From Solwaraspora sp. WMMA2065 (lineage in GTDB: Bacteria; Actinomycetota; Actinomycetes; Mycobacteriales; Micromonosporaceae), in assembly GCF_030345075.1 (NCBI RefSeq), contig NZ_CP128361.1:2480001-2544000 (forward strand): a DNA stretch of 64,000 bases, in the 5' to 3' direction. The position numbers and the translations under genes are program-made. The notes below the pieces were generated by a model. It searched no databases. It saw nothing but the letters and a program-made list of their open reading frames with translations, and was not told the DNA's origin. Each line of letters opens with the position of its first letter. Position 1 is the first letter of the stretch. Shown piece by piece: positions 24,134 through 32,777 of this stretch.

Positions 24134-25093
24134 ATGCGACGCGACTCCCGCCGGGACACCACCCCGCGCTACCAGGGACGTCCGCTGGCCCGTCCCGACG
24201 AGGAAATCGTCGACCAGGGCCTCGGCTTCGACCTCGGCACCCTGCTGGGTCGCCGGCAGGTGCTGCGGGCGTTCGGCCTGGGGGCCGCGACCCTCGGCCT
24301 CGCCGCCTGCAGCGCGAACACGGGCGCCAGCGGCGGCACCTCGGCGGCGGCCGCGGCCGCTGCGGCGACCGGCGAGATCCCGGACGAGACCGCCGGGCCG
24401 TACCCCGGTGACGGCTCCAACGGGCCCGACGTCCTCGAACAGAGCGGCGTCGTCCGCAGCGACATCCGCTCCAGCTTCGGCGAATCCAGCGGAACCGCCG
24501 ACGGCGTACCACTGACCCTCGAACTCACCGTCACCGACCTCGCCAACAACGGCACCCCGTTCACCGGCGTCGCCGTCTACGTCTGGCACTGCGACCGCGA
24601 AGGCCGCTACTCCATGTACTCCGAAGGCGTCACCGACCAGAACTACCTGCGCGGCGTCCAGATCACCGACACCGACGGCAAGGTCACCTTCACCACCATC
24701 TTCCCCGCCTGCTACACCGGCCGCTGGCCGCACATCCACTTCGAGGTCTACCCCGACGAGGCCAGCATCACCGACGCCGGCAACGCCATCGCCACCTCCC
24801 AGGTCGCCCTCCCCCAGGACGTCTGCGACACCGTGTACGCCGAACCCGCCTACGACTCATCGGTCACCAACCTCGCCCAGCTCAGCCTCGACACCGACAA
24901 CGTCTTCGGCGACGACGGCGGGGCGAGCCAGCTGGCCACGGTGACGGGTGACGTCTCGGCCGGCTACGCGGCGACGCTGGCCGTGCCGGTCGACACCACG
25001 ACGGCACCGACCGGTGGTGGCGCCGCTCCCGGCGGTGGTGGACCGGCCGGCGGTGGGCCCGGCGGGGCACCGCCCAGCGGCATGCCGTCCTGA
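24134..25093 (+). CDS. Tat-exported lipoprotein of the intradiol ring-cleavage dioxygenase family
   Basis: 319 residues from the ATG at 24134, with GGAG upstream. The N-terminus carries a twin-arginine signal (R40-R41) followed by a hydrophobic stretch and a lipobox (LAAC, Cys59), so the enzyme should be folded before export and then lipid-anchored. The dioxygenase core shows the four likely iron ligands: Tyr159 in D-R-E-G-R-Y-S, Tyr194 in A-C-Y-T-G-R-W, and His200 and His202 in P-H-I-H-F. A Gly/Pro-rich tail follows after about 285. Extracytoplasmic members of this family are common in actinomycetes; the natural aromatic substrate is unknown. Confidence 0.87.
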   Translation: MRRDSRRDTTPRYQGRPLARPDEEIVDQGLGFDLGTLLGRRQVLRAFGLGAATLGLAACSANTGASGGTSAAAAAAAATGEIPDETAGPYPGDGSNGPDVLEQSGVVRSDIRSSFGESSGTADGVPLTLELTVTDLANNGTPFTGVAVYVWHCDREGRYSMYSEGVTDQNYLRGVQITDTDGKVTFTTIFPACYTGRWPHIHFEVYPDEASITDAGNAIATSQVALPQDVCDTVYAEPAYDSSVTNLAQLSLDTDNVFGDDGGASQLATVTGDVSAGYAATLAVPVDTTTAPTGGGAAPGGGGPAGGGPGGAPPSGMPS

Positions 25094-25201
25094 CCTGCCA
25101 CGTACTGCCGCCGGGTCAGCCGCCCCCACCGTCGTCCGCTTCGCCACCCCGTAGCCGATGCCACCGTCGTACGGCAGGTCGCTGCATTTCCAGTCCCAGA
25201 C

Positions 25202-25363
25202 CACCAGTTTTGCGTGGCATTCAACCGCGGCCACCGGCGGATCTACGAACGCATCGCCGCGCACGACCCGGAAGGCGCCGCGGCGGCGATGTTCACGCAC
25301 ATCACCGAAGCCTGGCTCGTCCGCCGCAGCGGGTTCGGCGAACCGGTCCGGCTGCAACGGTAG
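25202..25363 (+). pseudogene. Remnant of a GntR-family regulator (FCD domain C-terminus)
   Basis: The frame ending at the TAG of 25361-25363 reads A-F-N-R-G-H-R-R-I-Y-E-R-I, then AAHDPEGAAAAMFTHITEAW, then V-R-R-S-G-F-G-E-P. The H-x-x-I-Y-x-x-I...D-x-x-x-A-A-x-A-M-x-x-H pattern is the last helix pair of FCD ligand-binding domains. No start codon, DNA-binding domain or earlier FCD helices are found upstream, so this is a deletion remnant. Confidence 0.55.
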
Positions 25364-25382
25364 GGCCGGTCCCCCGACATGC

Positions 25383-25418
25383 CGCTGGCCGGGTTCCCGT
25401 ACGGGAACCCGGCCAGCG
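25383..25418. terminator. Perfect 36-base palindrome, bidirectional terminator
   Basis: The sequence is its own exact reverse complement, centred between bases 25400 and 25401, giving a GC-rich stem of about 16 pairs. It sits 13 bases beyond the stop of the C39-like gene on the minus strand and 20 bases beyond the GntR remnant on the plus strand. This is the position of a terminator between convergent genes. Confidence 0.75.
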
Positions 25419-25431
25419 CAACTGTCATCGG

Positions 25432-26052
25432 TCAGGCGGAGTAGCCGCGCTTGGCGGTCCAGTCAGCCAGCACATCGAGGCCCATCCAGTACTCCTGGCC
25501 CTCGAAGTACGGGTCAGCGATCTTCACCGTGTCACCACCATCGCGGTAACCCGTCACCGTCAGGTAGTGCCCACCCTCGTACGAATGCGCCACCCCGTCG
25601 ACGTCCGACGCCGTACCCATGATGTTCGCCACCACGGCCCGGTCGTCGTCCACCGCCTCACGCACATCCGCCTTCAGCTTCGCCACATGCTCCGGCTTCG
25701 CCGCGACCGCACCGATCGACACCGTCTCGTACTCGTCACCACCGGTCACCTCGTTGAGTACCCGGGTCGTCTCCTCAGCCGAATCGGTACCGGCCTCGGT
25801 CGTCCCCAACTTCTCCGCCACCTCGTCCTGCGACGGGGCCTTACCCTGCGCCGTCAACGCGATCCGCGTCGCCGCCGGCCCGCAGTAGTAGAAGTTCGGC
25901 TGCGCCTCGTACTGCACCGCCACCTCACGCGCACCGCCGTCGGCGGCACCCGGACCAGCGGCCTGCGCCACCACCGCAGGAGCGGCCACCACACCACCAG
26001 CGGTCAGCAGACCAGCAACCGACAGAGCAGACTTACGGAAGATCGTGTTCAT
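25432..26052 (-). CDS. Secreted C39-like cysteine peptidase
   Basis: 206 residues from the ATG at 26052, with GGAG about eight bases upstream. A signal peptide spans about 1-32. The mature part has a peptidase_C39_2-type layout: Cys57 in N-F-Y-Y-C-G-P-A, His162 in E-G-G-H-Y-L-T-V and Asp180 in K-I-A-D-P-Y, in the order Cys-His-Asp. The double-glycine cleaving members are fused to transporters; this one is free and exported, so its target is likely outside the cell. A paralogue begins at the left window edge with the same leader motif. Confidence 0.8.
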   Translation of the reverse strand: MNTIFRKSALSVAGLLTAGGVVAAPAVVAQAAGPGAADGGAREVAVQYEAQPNFYYCGPAATRIALTAQGKAPSQDEVAEKLGTTEAGTDSAEETTRVLNEVTGGDEYETVSIGAVAAKPEHVAKLKADVREAVDDDRAVVANIMGTASDVDGVAHSYEGGHYLTVTGYRDGGDTVKIADPYFEGQEYWMGLDVLADWTAKRGYSA

Positions 26053-26539
26053 AGCAGAATCTCCGTTCCGAGGGGAATGAACCGGACACCAGACCACACC
26101 GGGTCGATGACCGGTCACGAACGGGACAGAACAGAACACGCACAAGAAAATCGAACTCAAATGATGCGCTCCAACCTGCGCACACCCGCCGGTCCAGGCG
26201 GGGGGCGGTCTCACCGGCGCACCGGATACAACCATCCGAGGATGCCCGGCATTCCGCACCCGGCGGGGCCGCAGACCCGGCCGCACCCGCACCGGGCGAC
26301 AGACCAGGCGGACCAGGCGGATCAGGCCCGGCAGATCAGCCCGGCCACTCGCCCACTCGGTCCAACGCCAGGATCCAACGCCGCCCGGCCGGCCGATGTT
26401 CCCCCGCGCCCGGCACCTCAGCCACCCGCCCGCCGCGCCGCACCGAACCTCGCAAACGGCGCCTGACGCCCATCGGTGTCCTGCGTCCACCCGAAAACTG
26501 ATAGCGACCTTGGCGGCGGGTTGCGTACCGTCCGGCGGC
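26053..26539. other. Intergenic region between the C39-like and DUF2087 genes
   Basis: The 487 bases are the shared upstream region of two divergent genes. The end near 26053 holds the CGGAACGGAGAT leader motif also found before the paralogue at the left edge. A short tandem repeat of GACCAGGCG-type units lies at 26302-26328. Open frames here lack starts and protein-like sequence, and I see no gene. Confidence 0.5.
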
Positions 26540-26857
26540 ATGAGCGCCGAGTTGAGCCCGTTCATCCGCGAGGGACGTATCGTCTCGTTGCCGGCCCGGC
26601 AGGCGCGCCGCCGCCCGGTGCTGGCGCACATCGCGCAGGCGTGTTTCGAACGCGACGTGGTCTACGACGAGTCGACGGTCGACGAACGGTTACGCCGCTG
26701 GTGTGATGGCGGTGCGGTGGACCACGTGACGGTCCGCCGATACCTGATCGAAGCCGAGCTGATGGCCCGGGCCGACGGCCGGTACTGCCGCAACGCGCTG
26801 GCGTTGCCCTACCCGAACACCGCAGAGCGGTACGTGGAGTCGATGGGCCTGAGCTGA
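26540..26857 (+). CDS. DUF2087 domain protein
   Basis: 105 residues from the ATG at 26540. Upstream codons remain open but the similarity starts here. It matches DUF2087: R-E-G-R-I-V-S-L-P-A-R-Q-A-R-R near the start, then V-L-A-H-I-A-Q-A-C-F, a Y-D-E-S-T-V-D-E-R-L segment, and D-H-V-T-V-R-R-Y-L-I-E-A-E-L-M-A-R. Such domains often occur at the end of ArsR-type regulators and probably bind DNA; here the domain stands alone. It is convergent with the ABC exporter operon, 12 bases away. Confidence 0.8.
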   Translation: MSAELSPFIREGRIVSLPARQARRRPVLAHIAQACFERDVVYDESTVDERLRRWCDGGAVDHVTVRRYLIEAELMARADGRYCRNALALPYPNTAERYVESMGLS

Positions 26858-26869
26858 GCCGACCGGCCA

Positions 26870-27706
26870 TCAGTTGCCGGCGGACTCGTAACGGCGCAGA
26901 CCGGATCGGAAGATCAGCGCCGCCACTCCGACGCAGTAGGCGGCGATCAGCGGGGTGAGCCAGCCCAGCCAGGTCGGACCGACCCCGGCGCGGGCGGCAT
27001 CGCCACCACCGGCACTGAGCACCGCGCTGGCCGGGAAGAATCCGACGAAGGCGAACGGCAGCCCGACCACCAGCACCAGCCGCACCCCGAACGTGTAGAC
27101 CGACACCGGGTAGCGGGCCAGGTCACCGATCTGGTGCACCGCGTACGCGAAGATCGAATGCGGACTCTGCAGCCAGAACGCCGACGAGTTGGTGGCCAGG
27201 CTGATCGACAGCTTGACCGCCATGCCGCTGGCGAACAGCCCCAGCCCGCCGACGACCAGCGCCGGGGTCCAGGCGACGTCGACCCGCCACACCGCCCAAC
27301 CGAACATCGCCCCACCGGTGACCAGGTTGCCCAGCCCGTTGATACCGACGTCGTCGCTGAGCACCTGCAGCACCACCGGGTAGGGCCGGACCATTTTGTA
27401 GTCCAGCTCCCCCTTGTTGACCAGCCACGGCAGCCGCCACACGCCCTCGAACAGCAGCGGCCCGACCGCGTCGGAGAGCACCACGATCGAGTAGATCAGG
27501 ACCACCTCGGCGAACGTCCAACCATTGACCTGCGGCACCCGGGAGAAGACCGCGCCGAGAAATGCCAGGCCGACGAGCTGGGTCAGCGCCGACCCGGCGA
27601 CCAGGATCCAGAAGTCCGCCTCGTACTCCAGGGTGGACCGTAGGTGGGCACCGAGGCTGCGCCAGTAGAGCCGCAACCCCCGGCGCAGGCCGGTCCGTGA
27701 TCGCAT
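26870..27706 (-). CDS. ABC-2 type exporter membrane subunit (PF06182-like)
   Basis: 278 residues from the ATG at 27706, two bases after the stop of the upstream permease gene. Six membrane segments are visible, beginning near residue 30. The V-N-K-G-E-L-D-Y-K-M-V-R-P-Y-P segment after the second helix pair is typical of this ABC-2 branch. It is the second of two permeases in a three-gene operon with an ATPase, so the exporter is probably a heterodimer. The cargo is not evident; related systems are linked to drug or lipid export. Confidence 0.85.
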   Translation of the reverse strand: MRSRTGLRRGLRLYWRSLGAHLRSTLEYEADFWILVAGSALTQLVGLAFLGAVFSRVPQVNGWTFAEVVLIYSIVVLSDAVGPLLFEGVWRLPWLVNKGELDYKMVRPYPVVLQVLSDDVGINGLGNLVTGGAMFGWAVWRVDVAWTPALVVGGLGLFASGMAVKLSISLATNSSAFWLQSPHSIFAYAVHQIGDLARYPVSVYTFGVRLVLVVGLPFAFVGFFPASAVLSAGGGDAARAGVGPTWLGWLTPLIAAYCVGVAALIFRSGLRRYESAGN

Positions 27707-27708
27707 GA

Positions 27709-28539
27709 TCAACCCCCGTGTACGGTCAGTTGGCGCACCGCCGACCGCCAGGCCAGCCGGGCACCCCACCACAACGCCACCGTCCACACCGCCTGAATGC
27801 CGATCAGCAGCCAGGCGTCGGATCCGGTCGCCTGGCCGAGGTAGATCGTCGCCGGAGTGAACGTCATGCCGGCGAACGGCAGCACCGCGGCGATCGCCTG
27901 CAGCCAGCCGGGCAGCAGGGTCAACGGCACCAGCGCCCCGGAGAACAGGTTGGTGATCGCTCCCCGGGCCAACGAAACGCCAAAAATGTTCTGCGTCCAG
28001 AAGCACAGCAGAGCTGTCAGGTAGACGGTGGTGAACCGCAACGGCAGCACCAGCAGCGCGCTGACCGCGAACAGCGCCGCCTGGCCGGGCGGCGGCACCG
28101 GGACCGGCCCGGTGACCGCCAGCACCACGGCGCAGACCGCCAGCGAGAAGGCAACCTCGACGGCGGCGATGCCGAGCGTCTCGGCGAACCGGGCCCGCTG
28201 GTAGTCGACCGGGCGGGTCAGGTCGACCGCGACCATGCCATCGCGGATCCGGGCGGCCATCTCCCAGTCACCGAACGACATCAACGACCCGGTGACATAG
28301 GCGATCAGCAGGTACGCCTTCATCTGCGGCCAGCTGAACCCGCCGACGCTGGTCCCGGAGCCGAGCAGCACCGCCCAGATGGACAGCATGGCGAGCAGCT
28401 GCAGCAGCACCCCGGCCATGCCGAGGACGAAACTCAACGGGTACGCGACCGCGCTGCGGGCCGCCACCCGGGCCAGCGCCCGGTACGGCCGGACACCGCT
28501 GGACCGGGCCGGGGCGTCGGTGGCGGCGACCGTGGTCAC
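27709..28539 (-). CDS. ABC-2 type exporter membrane subunit (PF06182-like)
   Basis: 276 residues from a GTG at 28539 that overlaps the ATPase stop in a GTGA. It has six membrane segments and the family's R-I-R-D-G-M-V-A-V-D-L-T-R-P-V motif at about 95-110, equivalent to the corresponding motif of the partner permease. Tight coupling on both sides shows the three genes are made together. It lies between the ATPase (28536-29546) and the second permease (26870-27706). Confidence 0.85.
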   Translation of the reverse strand: MTTVAATDAPARSSGVRPYRALARVAARSAVAYPLSFVLGMAGVLLQLLAMLSIWAVLLGSGTSVGGFSWPQMKAYLLIAYVTGSLMSFGDWEMAARIRDGMVAVDLTRPVDYQRARFAETLGIAAVEVAFSLAVCAVVLAVTGPVPVPPPGQAALFAVSALLVLPLRFTTVYLTALLCFWTQNIFGVSLARGAITNLFSGALVPLTLLPGWLQAIAAVLPFAGMTFTPATIYLGQATGSDAWLLIGIQAVWTVALWWGARLAWRSAVRQLTVHGG

Positions 28540-29546
28540 GGTGCCGGCACCAGCCGCAGCTCACCGGCGTACACCTTGCGGACCACGTCCTCGATGGCCG
28601 GCTCGTCGATGCGCAGGTCGCGTACCTCGGACACCGCCGACACGGCCGCGATCACCTGGCCGGCGGTGACCGCGAACCGGTCGAACCGGACGGTGAACTC
28701 ACCCGGCGTCGCGCCGGCGGCTACCTGTGCGCTGCCGACGGCGGCGGCGACCGTGTCCAGCTCCACCGGGTCGGCCAGGTGCAGGTGCATCGAGCGGTGC
28801 CGGGCGAACTGGTCCTTCACCCCGGCCAGCGGGCCGTCGTAGATGATTCGCCCCTGGTCGATGATCACGATCCGCTGGCAGAGGTCCTCGATGTCGCCGA
28901 GATCGTGGGTGGTCAGGATCAGGGTGGTGCCGTCGGCGCGCAGCTCCCGCAGGAACGCCCGGACCCGGTCCTTGACCGCGATGTCCAGCCCGATGGTCGG
29001 CTCGTCGAGGTAGACCACCCGGGGACGGTGCAGCAGCGCGGCAGCCAGGTCGGCCCGCATCCGCTGACCGAGGGAGAGCTTGCGGGCCACCACCGGCAGC
29101 AGCTCACCGAGCCCGAGTACGTCGTCGAAGCGCTCCAGCTGCTCCCGGTAGGTGGCCTTGTCGACGTCGTACAGGTCACGCAGCAGGGCCAGGGACTCGC
29201 GGACCGGCAAATCCCACCACAGCTGGGTACGTTGGCCGAACAGCACACCGATCTGTCGGGCGTTGGCGACCCGCTGCCGGTGCGGCACCACCCCGCCGAC
29301 CCGGACCTGCCCGGCGGTCGGCACCAGGATGCCGGCCAGCAGTTTCACCGTGGTCGACTTGCCGGCGCCGTTCGGCCCGACGTACGCCACCGCCTCGCCC
29401 GCCTCGACCCGCAGATCGACGCCGTCGACCGCGACATGGTCGGCGAACCGGCGTACCACCAGGTGTTTCAGCGCGCCGCGCAGACCCGGGTCCTTCACCG
29501 GCCGGCGGAACCGTTTGGTCAAGCCATCAGCTTCGATGAAGGCCAT
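28536..29546 (-). CDS. ABC exporter ATP-binding subunit
   Basis: 336 residues from the ATG at 29546. Walker A is G-P-N-G-A-G-K-S-T (about 60-68), the signature is L-S-L-G-Q-R-M-R-A-D (about 160), and Walker B is R-V-V-Y-L-D-E-P, followed by the H-loop T-T-H-D. The long C-terminal part after about 235 is the regulatory domain common in drug/lipid exporters. The ribosome site is odd: GGAG abuts the ATG directly, and no better start is seen. Two 21-base direct repeats lie in the leader at 29589-29633. It is the first gene of the exporter operon. Confidence 0.9.
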   Translation of the reverse strand: MAFIEADGLTKRFRRPVKDPGLRGALKHLVVRRFADHVAVDGVDLRVEAGEAVAYVGPNGAGKSTTVKLLAGILVPTAGQVRVGGVVPHRQRVANARQIGVLFGQRTQLWWDLPVRESLALLRDLYDVDKATYREQLERFDDVLGLGELLPVVARKLSLGQRMRADLAAALLHRPRVVYLDEPTIGLDIAVKDRVRAFLRELRADGTTLILTTHDLGDIEDLCQRIVIIDQGRIIYDGPLAGVKDQFARHRSMHLHLADPVELDTVAAAVGSAQVAAGATPGEFTVRFDRFAVTAGQVIAAVSAVSEVRDLRIDEPAIEDVVRKVYAGELRLVPAP

Positions 29547-29588
29547 CTCCGAATGGTGCCGTACCCGTGCGTCGCCGCCCACCGAATT

Positions 29589-29633
29589 TCCGGCCGGCGG
29601 ACCACCATGATCTCCGGCCGGCGGACCACCATG
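29589..29633. repeat. Two 21-base direct repeats in a divergent promoter region
   Basis: The unit TCCGGCCGGCGGACCACCAT plus G occurs at 29589-29609 and 29613-29633, three bases apart. It lies between the ABC ATPase start and the divergent EamA gene, so it may be a doubled operator or a slippage product. Confidence 0.7.
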
Positions 29634-29677
29634 CGGTAAGGGCCGGCATCGCGGTACGGCACTGACAGCGGCGAGGG

Positions 29678-29683
29678 TAGCCT
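29678..29683 (+). promoter_or_regulatory. -10 element of a leaderless promoter (EamA gene)
   Basis: TAGCCT lies seven bases before the GTG at 29691, and there is no well-placed ribosome site. In actinomycetes a TAnnnT element at this distance usually means that transcription starts at the first base of the start codon. Confidence 0.55.
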
Positions 29684-29690
29684 CACCGCC

Positions 29691-30761
29691 GTGACGACTG
29701 CGTTCGCCCGTCGACAGGCGCTCGGCCTGGCCATGGTGGTCGGGGCCAGCGCCCTGTTCGCGATCAACGGCACCGTTTCCAAGCTGGTGCTGCGAGCCGG
29801 GCTGGACGCCCCGCAACTGACCGTGCTGCGGGCGGTCGGCGCCTTCACCGGGCTGCTGGTACTCAGCGTCGTGCTGCGGCCCGGTGCCCGCCGGGTGCGG
29901 CTGCGCCGCCGCGAGGTTCCGCTGCTCGTCGCGTACGGGCTGACCGGTTTCTTCCTGGTCCCGATGCTCTACTTCGTGGCCATCTCCCGGCTACCGGTCG
30001 GCATCGCGCTGCTGTTCGAGTACACCGCGCCGCTGATGGTGGCGGTCTGGGCCTGGGCCGTGCAACGCCAGCAGGTGCTGCCCCGGCTGTGGGCCGGGCT
30101 GGCGTTGAGCCTGCTCGGGCTGGCCTGCGTGGCGCAGGTGTGGGGCGGGCTGACCCTCGACCCGCTGGGGGTGGCCGCCGGGCTGGGCGCGGCCGTGATG
30201 CTCGCCGCGTACTTCCTGATCGGCGCCCGGGGTGTCCAGGACCGGGACACCCTGTCCCTGACCACCTGGGCGTTCGGCGCATCGGCGATCGCCGGGCTGA
30301 TCGTCCGCGCCGCCACCGCCGGCCTGGACGGCTGGCAGCCGCTGCTCACCCGTACCGAGGGCGGGATGCCGGTCGCGTTGCTCTGCTGCTACGTGGTGGT
30401 CCTCGGCTCGATCGTGCCGTACCTGATGATCACCGGCGCGTTGCGGCACCTGCCGGCGACCAGCGTCGGCATCGTCGGCATGGTCGAGCCGGTGTTCGCC
30501 GCTACGGTGGCCTGGGTGGTGCTGGGCTCGGGTGAGACGTTGACCCCGGTGCAGCTGGCCGGCGGCGCGTTGGTGCTGACCGGGGTGGCGTTGGCCGAGA
30601 CCGCCCGGACCGGCACCGGCGTGCCGCCCGCCGTACCGCCGGCACCCGACGGTCCGCTGCCCCCCGGACCGCCGCTGCCGGACGGCCCGACGTCACCGGG
30701 ACCGTCACAGCCGGACAGCCGGCCGCCGTCGGCCGGCGTAGTGGCCGGTGCCGGCGGGTAA
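29691..30761 (+). CDS. EamA/DMT-family transporter
   Basis: 356 residues from a GTG at 29691. Ten membrane helices fall into two EamA repeats of five (about 10-140 and 150-290). The first helix reads A-S-A-L-F-A-I-N-G-T-V-S-K, and the V-E-P-V-F-A-A-T-V-A-W segment of the second half is the hallmark of RhaT/YdcZ-like exporters. A Pro-rich, gene-specific tail of about 50 residues follows (for example G-P-L-P-P-G-P-P-L-P). The start appears leaderless. The substrate, often an amino acid or metabolite, cannot be told. Confidence 0.87.
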   Translation: MTTAFARRQALGLAMVVGASALFAINGTVSKLVLRAGLDAPQLTVLRAVGAFTGLLVLSVVLRPGARRVRLRRREVPLLVAYGLTGFFLVPMLYFVAISRLPVGIALLFEYTAPLMVAVWAWAVQRQQVLPRLWAGLALSLLGLACVAQVWGGLTLDPLGVAAGLGAAVMLAAYFLIGARGVQDRDTLSLTTWAFGASAIAGLIVRAATAGLDGWQPLLTRTEGGMPVALLCCYVVVLGSIVPYLMITGALRHLPATSVGIVGMVEPVFAATVAWVVLGSGETLTPVQLAGGALVLTGVALAETARTGTGVPPAVPPAPDGPLPPGPPLPDGPTSPGPSQPDSRPPSAGVVAGAGG

Positions 30762-30771
30762 GACCGGCGGT

Positions 30772-31656
30772 ATGAGTGCACCGAAGCGGGTCGCCGTCGT
30801 CGCCCACCGCAAGAAGACCCTCGGCGGCGGCCTCGACGAGTTGCGCGCGGCGATCGCCGGGCACGGCGCCGAGGACATCGACTGGTACGAGGTGCCGAAG
30901 AGCCGCAAGGCACCGAAGAAGGCCCGGCGGGCCGTCGAGCGGGGTGCCGAGCTGGTCTTCGTATGGGGCGGCGACGGGATGGTGCAGCGGTGCCTGGACG
31001 CGCTGGCCGGTCGCGACGCCACCGTGGCGATCGTCCCCGCCGGCACGGCAAACCTGCTGGCGGGCAACCTCGGCGTGCCGGAGGACCTCGGCGAGGCGGT
31101 ACGGATCGGCTTCGAGGGCGAACGTCGCCGGCTCGACCTGGGCAGGGTCAACGGCGAGCATTTCGCGGTGATGGCCGGGGCCGGTTTCGACGGGCGGCTG
31201 ATCCGCGACGCCGACCGGGACCTGAAGGACCGGGCCGGCAAACTCGCGTACGTCTGGACCGGTCTGCGCCACGTCGGCGGCGTCACGCCGAGGACCCGGA
31301 TCAAGGTCGACGGCACGATCTGGTTCGACGAGCCGGCCAGCTGCGTCCTGGTCGGCAACGTCGGCCGGATCACCGGCGGCATCCACGCCTTCGACGATGC
31401 CCGGCCCGACGACGGCTGGCTGGAGGTCGGGGTGACCACCGCGCAGGGGGCCGCCGAGTGGGCGCGCACGCTGGGTCGGATGGCGGTCGGGCGCTCGGAG
31501 CGCTCCCCGTTCGTCCGGATGACCCGCGCCCGGCGGGTCGACATCCGGCTGGCCGAGCCGATGACGTACGAACTCGACGGCGGCGCCCGGGGTCAGGCCA
31601 AGAAGATGAAGGTACGGGTGGTTCCCGCCGCGATCACCGTCTGCGTCCCGGCCTGA
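30772..31656 (+). CDS. Diacylglycerol-kinase-type lipid kinase
   Basis: 294 residues from the ATG at 30772. The catalytic domain has F-V-W-G-G-D-G-M-V-Q-R-C-L, the GGDG nucleotide-binding loop, and P-A-G-T-A-N-L-L-A-G-N-L-G, the usual second motif, both within residues 60-105. The C-terminal part carries the beta-sandwich ending in a Y-E-L-D-G-G-A-R-G segment, matching YegS/DgkB-like kinases that phosphorylate diacylglycerol or related lipids. It begins ten bases after the EamA stop and is probably co-transcribed. Confidence 0.88.
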   Translation: MSAPKRVAVVAHRKKTLGGGLDELRAAIAGHGAEDIDWYEVPKSRKAPKKARRAVERGAELVFVWGGDGMVQRCLDALAGRDATVAIVPAGTANLLAGNLGVPEDLGEAVRIGFEGERRRLDLGRVNGEHFAVMAGAGFDGRLIRDADRDLKDRAGKLAYVWTGLRHVGGVTPRTRIKVDGTIWFDEPASCVLVGNVGRITGGIHAFDDARPDDGWLEVGVTTAQGAAEWARTLGRMAVGRSERSPFVRMTRARRVDIRLAEPMTYELDGGARGQAKKMKVRVVPAAITVCVPA

Positions 31657-31682
31657 CTCCGCCCGCCGGGTCGACTGGCTGC

Positions 31683-31709
31683 CGGGCTCAGCGGGCTCAG
31701 CGGGCTCAG
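31683..31709. repeat. Three tandem CGGGCTCAG units over a stop codon
   Basis: Three perfect nine-base units run through the stop codon of the DUF397 gene at 31706, so slippage here could alter its last codons. Confidence 0.75.
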
Positions 31710-31903
31710 CGGGTGACGGTCAGCCCGGTCACGAAGGCCGACCAGGCGGCCGGGCCGAAGGCGAGCAACGGGCCGGTGACGTCCTTGCTGTCGCGGACCA
31801 GTACCCGGCCAGGGAGATTGTCGGCGACCTCGACACAGGTGTTGCCGCCGTTGCCGGACCGGGTCGAGGTACGCCATCGTGGTGTCACACTCGTACCGCT
31901 CAT
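31706..31903 (-). CDS. DUF397 protein, partner of the second DUF5753 regulator
   Basis: 65 residues from the ATG at 31903, which overlaps the stop of the regulator gene (ATGA). The family signature is clear: W-R-T-S-T-R-S-G-N-G-G-N-T-C-V-E-V-A, then L-V-R-D-S-K-D and F-G-P-A-A-W. The tight overlap argues for co-translation with the regulator. Confidence 0.9.
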   Translation of the reverse strand: MSGTSVTPRWRTSTRSGNGGNTCVEVADNLPGRVLVRDSKDVTGPLLAFGPAAWSAFVTGLTVTR

Positions 31904-32670
31904 AGTTCCTTCACCAGACCTTCGATCAGCTCACGTGATGCTCGCTCGGGAAGCGCCTCGGTCAGCAGACTGTCCCAGATCCGCACCACCTGCTCCACAC
32001 CGCTCGGATGGTCCACGGGATGCCCGAAGACCCCGTCCACATGCACCACGTCGTCGCCCTCGGGCAGCGTACCGATGACGAATCCACCGGACATGCCAGC
32101 GTACGCCCCAGCGCTGAGCGGCACCACGTACAGCTTGATCCGCCGCTCGTTCATCAGCGTAAGCAGATAGTTGAGCTGCTCGCGCTGTACAACCGTGTCG
32201 CCGACGATCCGGCGCAGCGCCCCTTCGTCGACCACGGCGACAAACACCGGTGGCTTCTCCCTGGCGAGCAGCCGTTGGCGATCCAACCGCATGGCCACCT
32301 GATCCTCGACCCCGTCTGCGGTGTACAGGCCGGTGCCGGTGAAAACCGCACGCGCGTATTCCTCCGTCTGCAGCAGTCCCGGCACCAGCAACGGCTCGTA
32401 CATCCGCAGCTTGACCGCGCGGTCCTCGACCGCGCGCCATGACGCAAACCAGCTCGGCGCTTGCTTCTTGTTGATCAGATCCAGCATCTCGGCGAGAAGA
32501 CCGCCGGTATCCAAGGCTTCGTCAGCACCCGCAGCCAAAGTCATCGTCGGCCGGCGCCGCCCCGTCTCCACCGCCGCAATGGTGGAGGCGCTGTAGTTGA
32601 TTTTCGGGGCAAGCTGATCCTGCGAGACATCCGCCGCTGCCCTGGCCGCTTTGAAGGCCTTGATCCACAT
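31900..32670 (-). CDS. Helix-turn-helix regulator with DUF5753 domain
   Basis: 256 residues from the ATG at 32670, with GGTGGA seven bases upstream. A GTG at 32682 is the alternative. The N-terminal helix-turn-helix is at about 5-55 (Y-S-A-S-T-I-A-A-V-E-T-G-R-R-R-P is the recognition region). The DUF5753 domain carries Y-E-P-L-L-V-P-G-L-L-Q-T-E-E-Y and ends with a D-S-L-L-T-E-A-L segment. It is a second, divergent copy of the system at 9337-10421. Confidence 0.88.
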   Translation of the reverse strand: MWIKAFKAARAAADVSQDQLAPKINYSASTIAAVETGRRRPTMTLAAGADEALDTGGLLAEMLDLINKKQAPSWFASWRAVEDRAVKLRMYEPLLVPGLLQTEEYARAVFTGTGLYTADGVEDQVAMRLDRQRLLAREKPPVFVAVVDEGALRRIVGDTVVQREQLNYLLTLMNERRIKLYVVPLSAGAYAGMSGGFVIGTLPEGDDVVHVDGVFGHPVDHPSGVEQVVRIWDSLLTEALPERASRELIEGLVKEL

Positions 32671-32777
32671 ATCGACATCCACCAGCCGATCCGATCAGCA
32701 AAGAATGATCGAATCAATACGCTGTTGAGCTCTCGGATGGGCATCCTGTCGAACTGACCGAGGTGCGCCCGTCGTGG

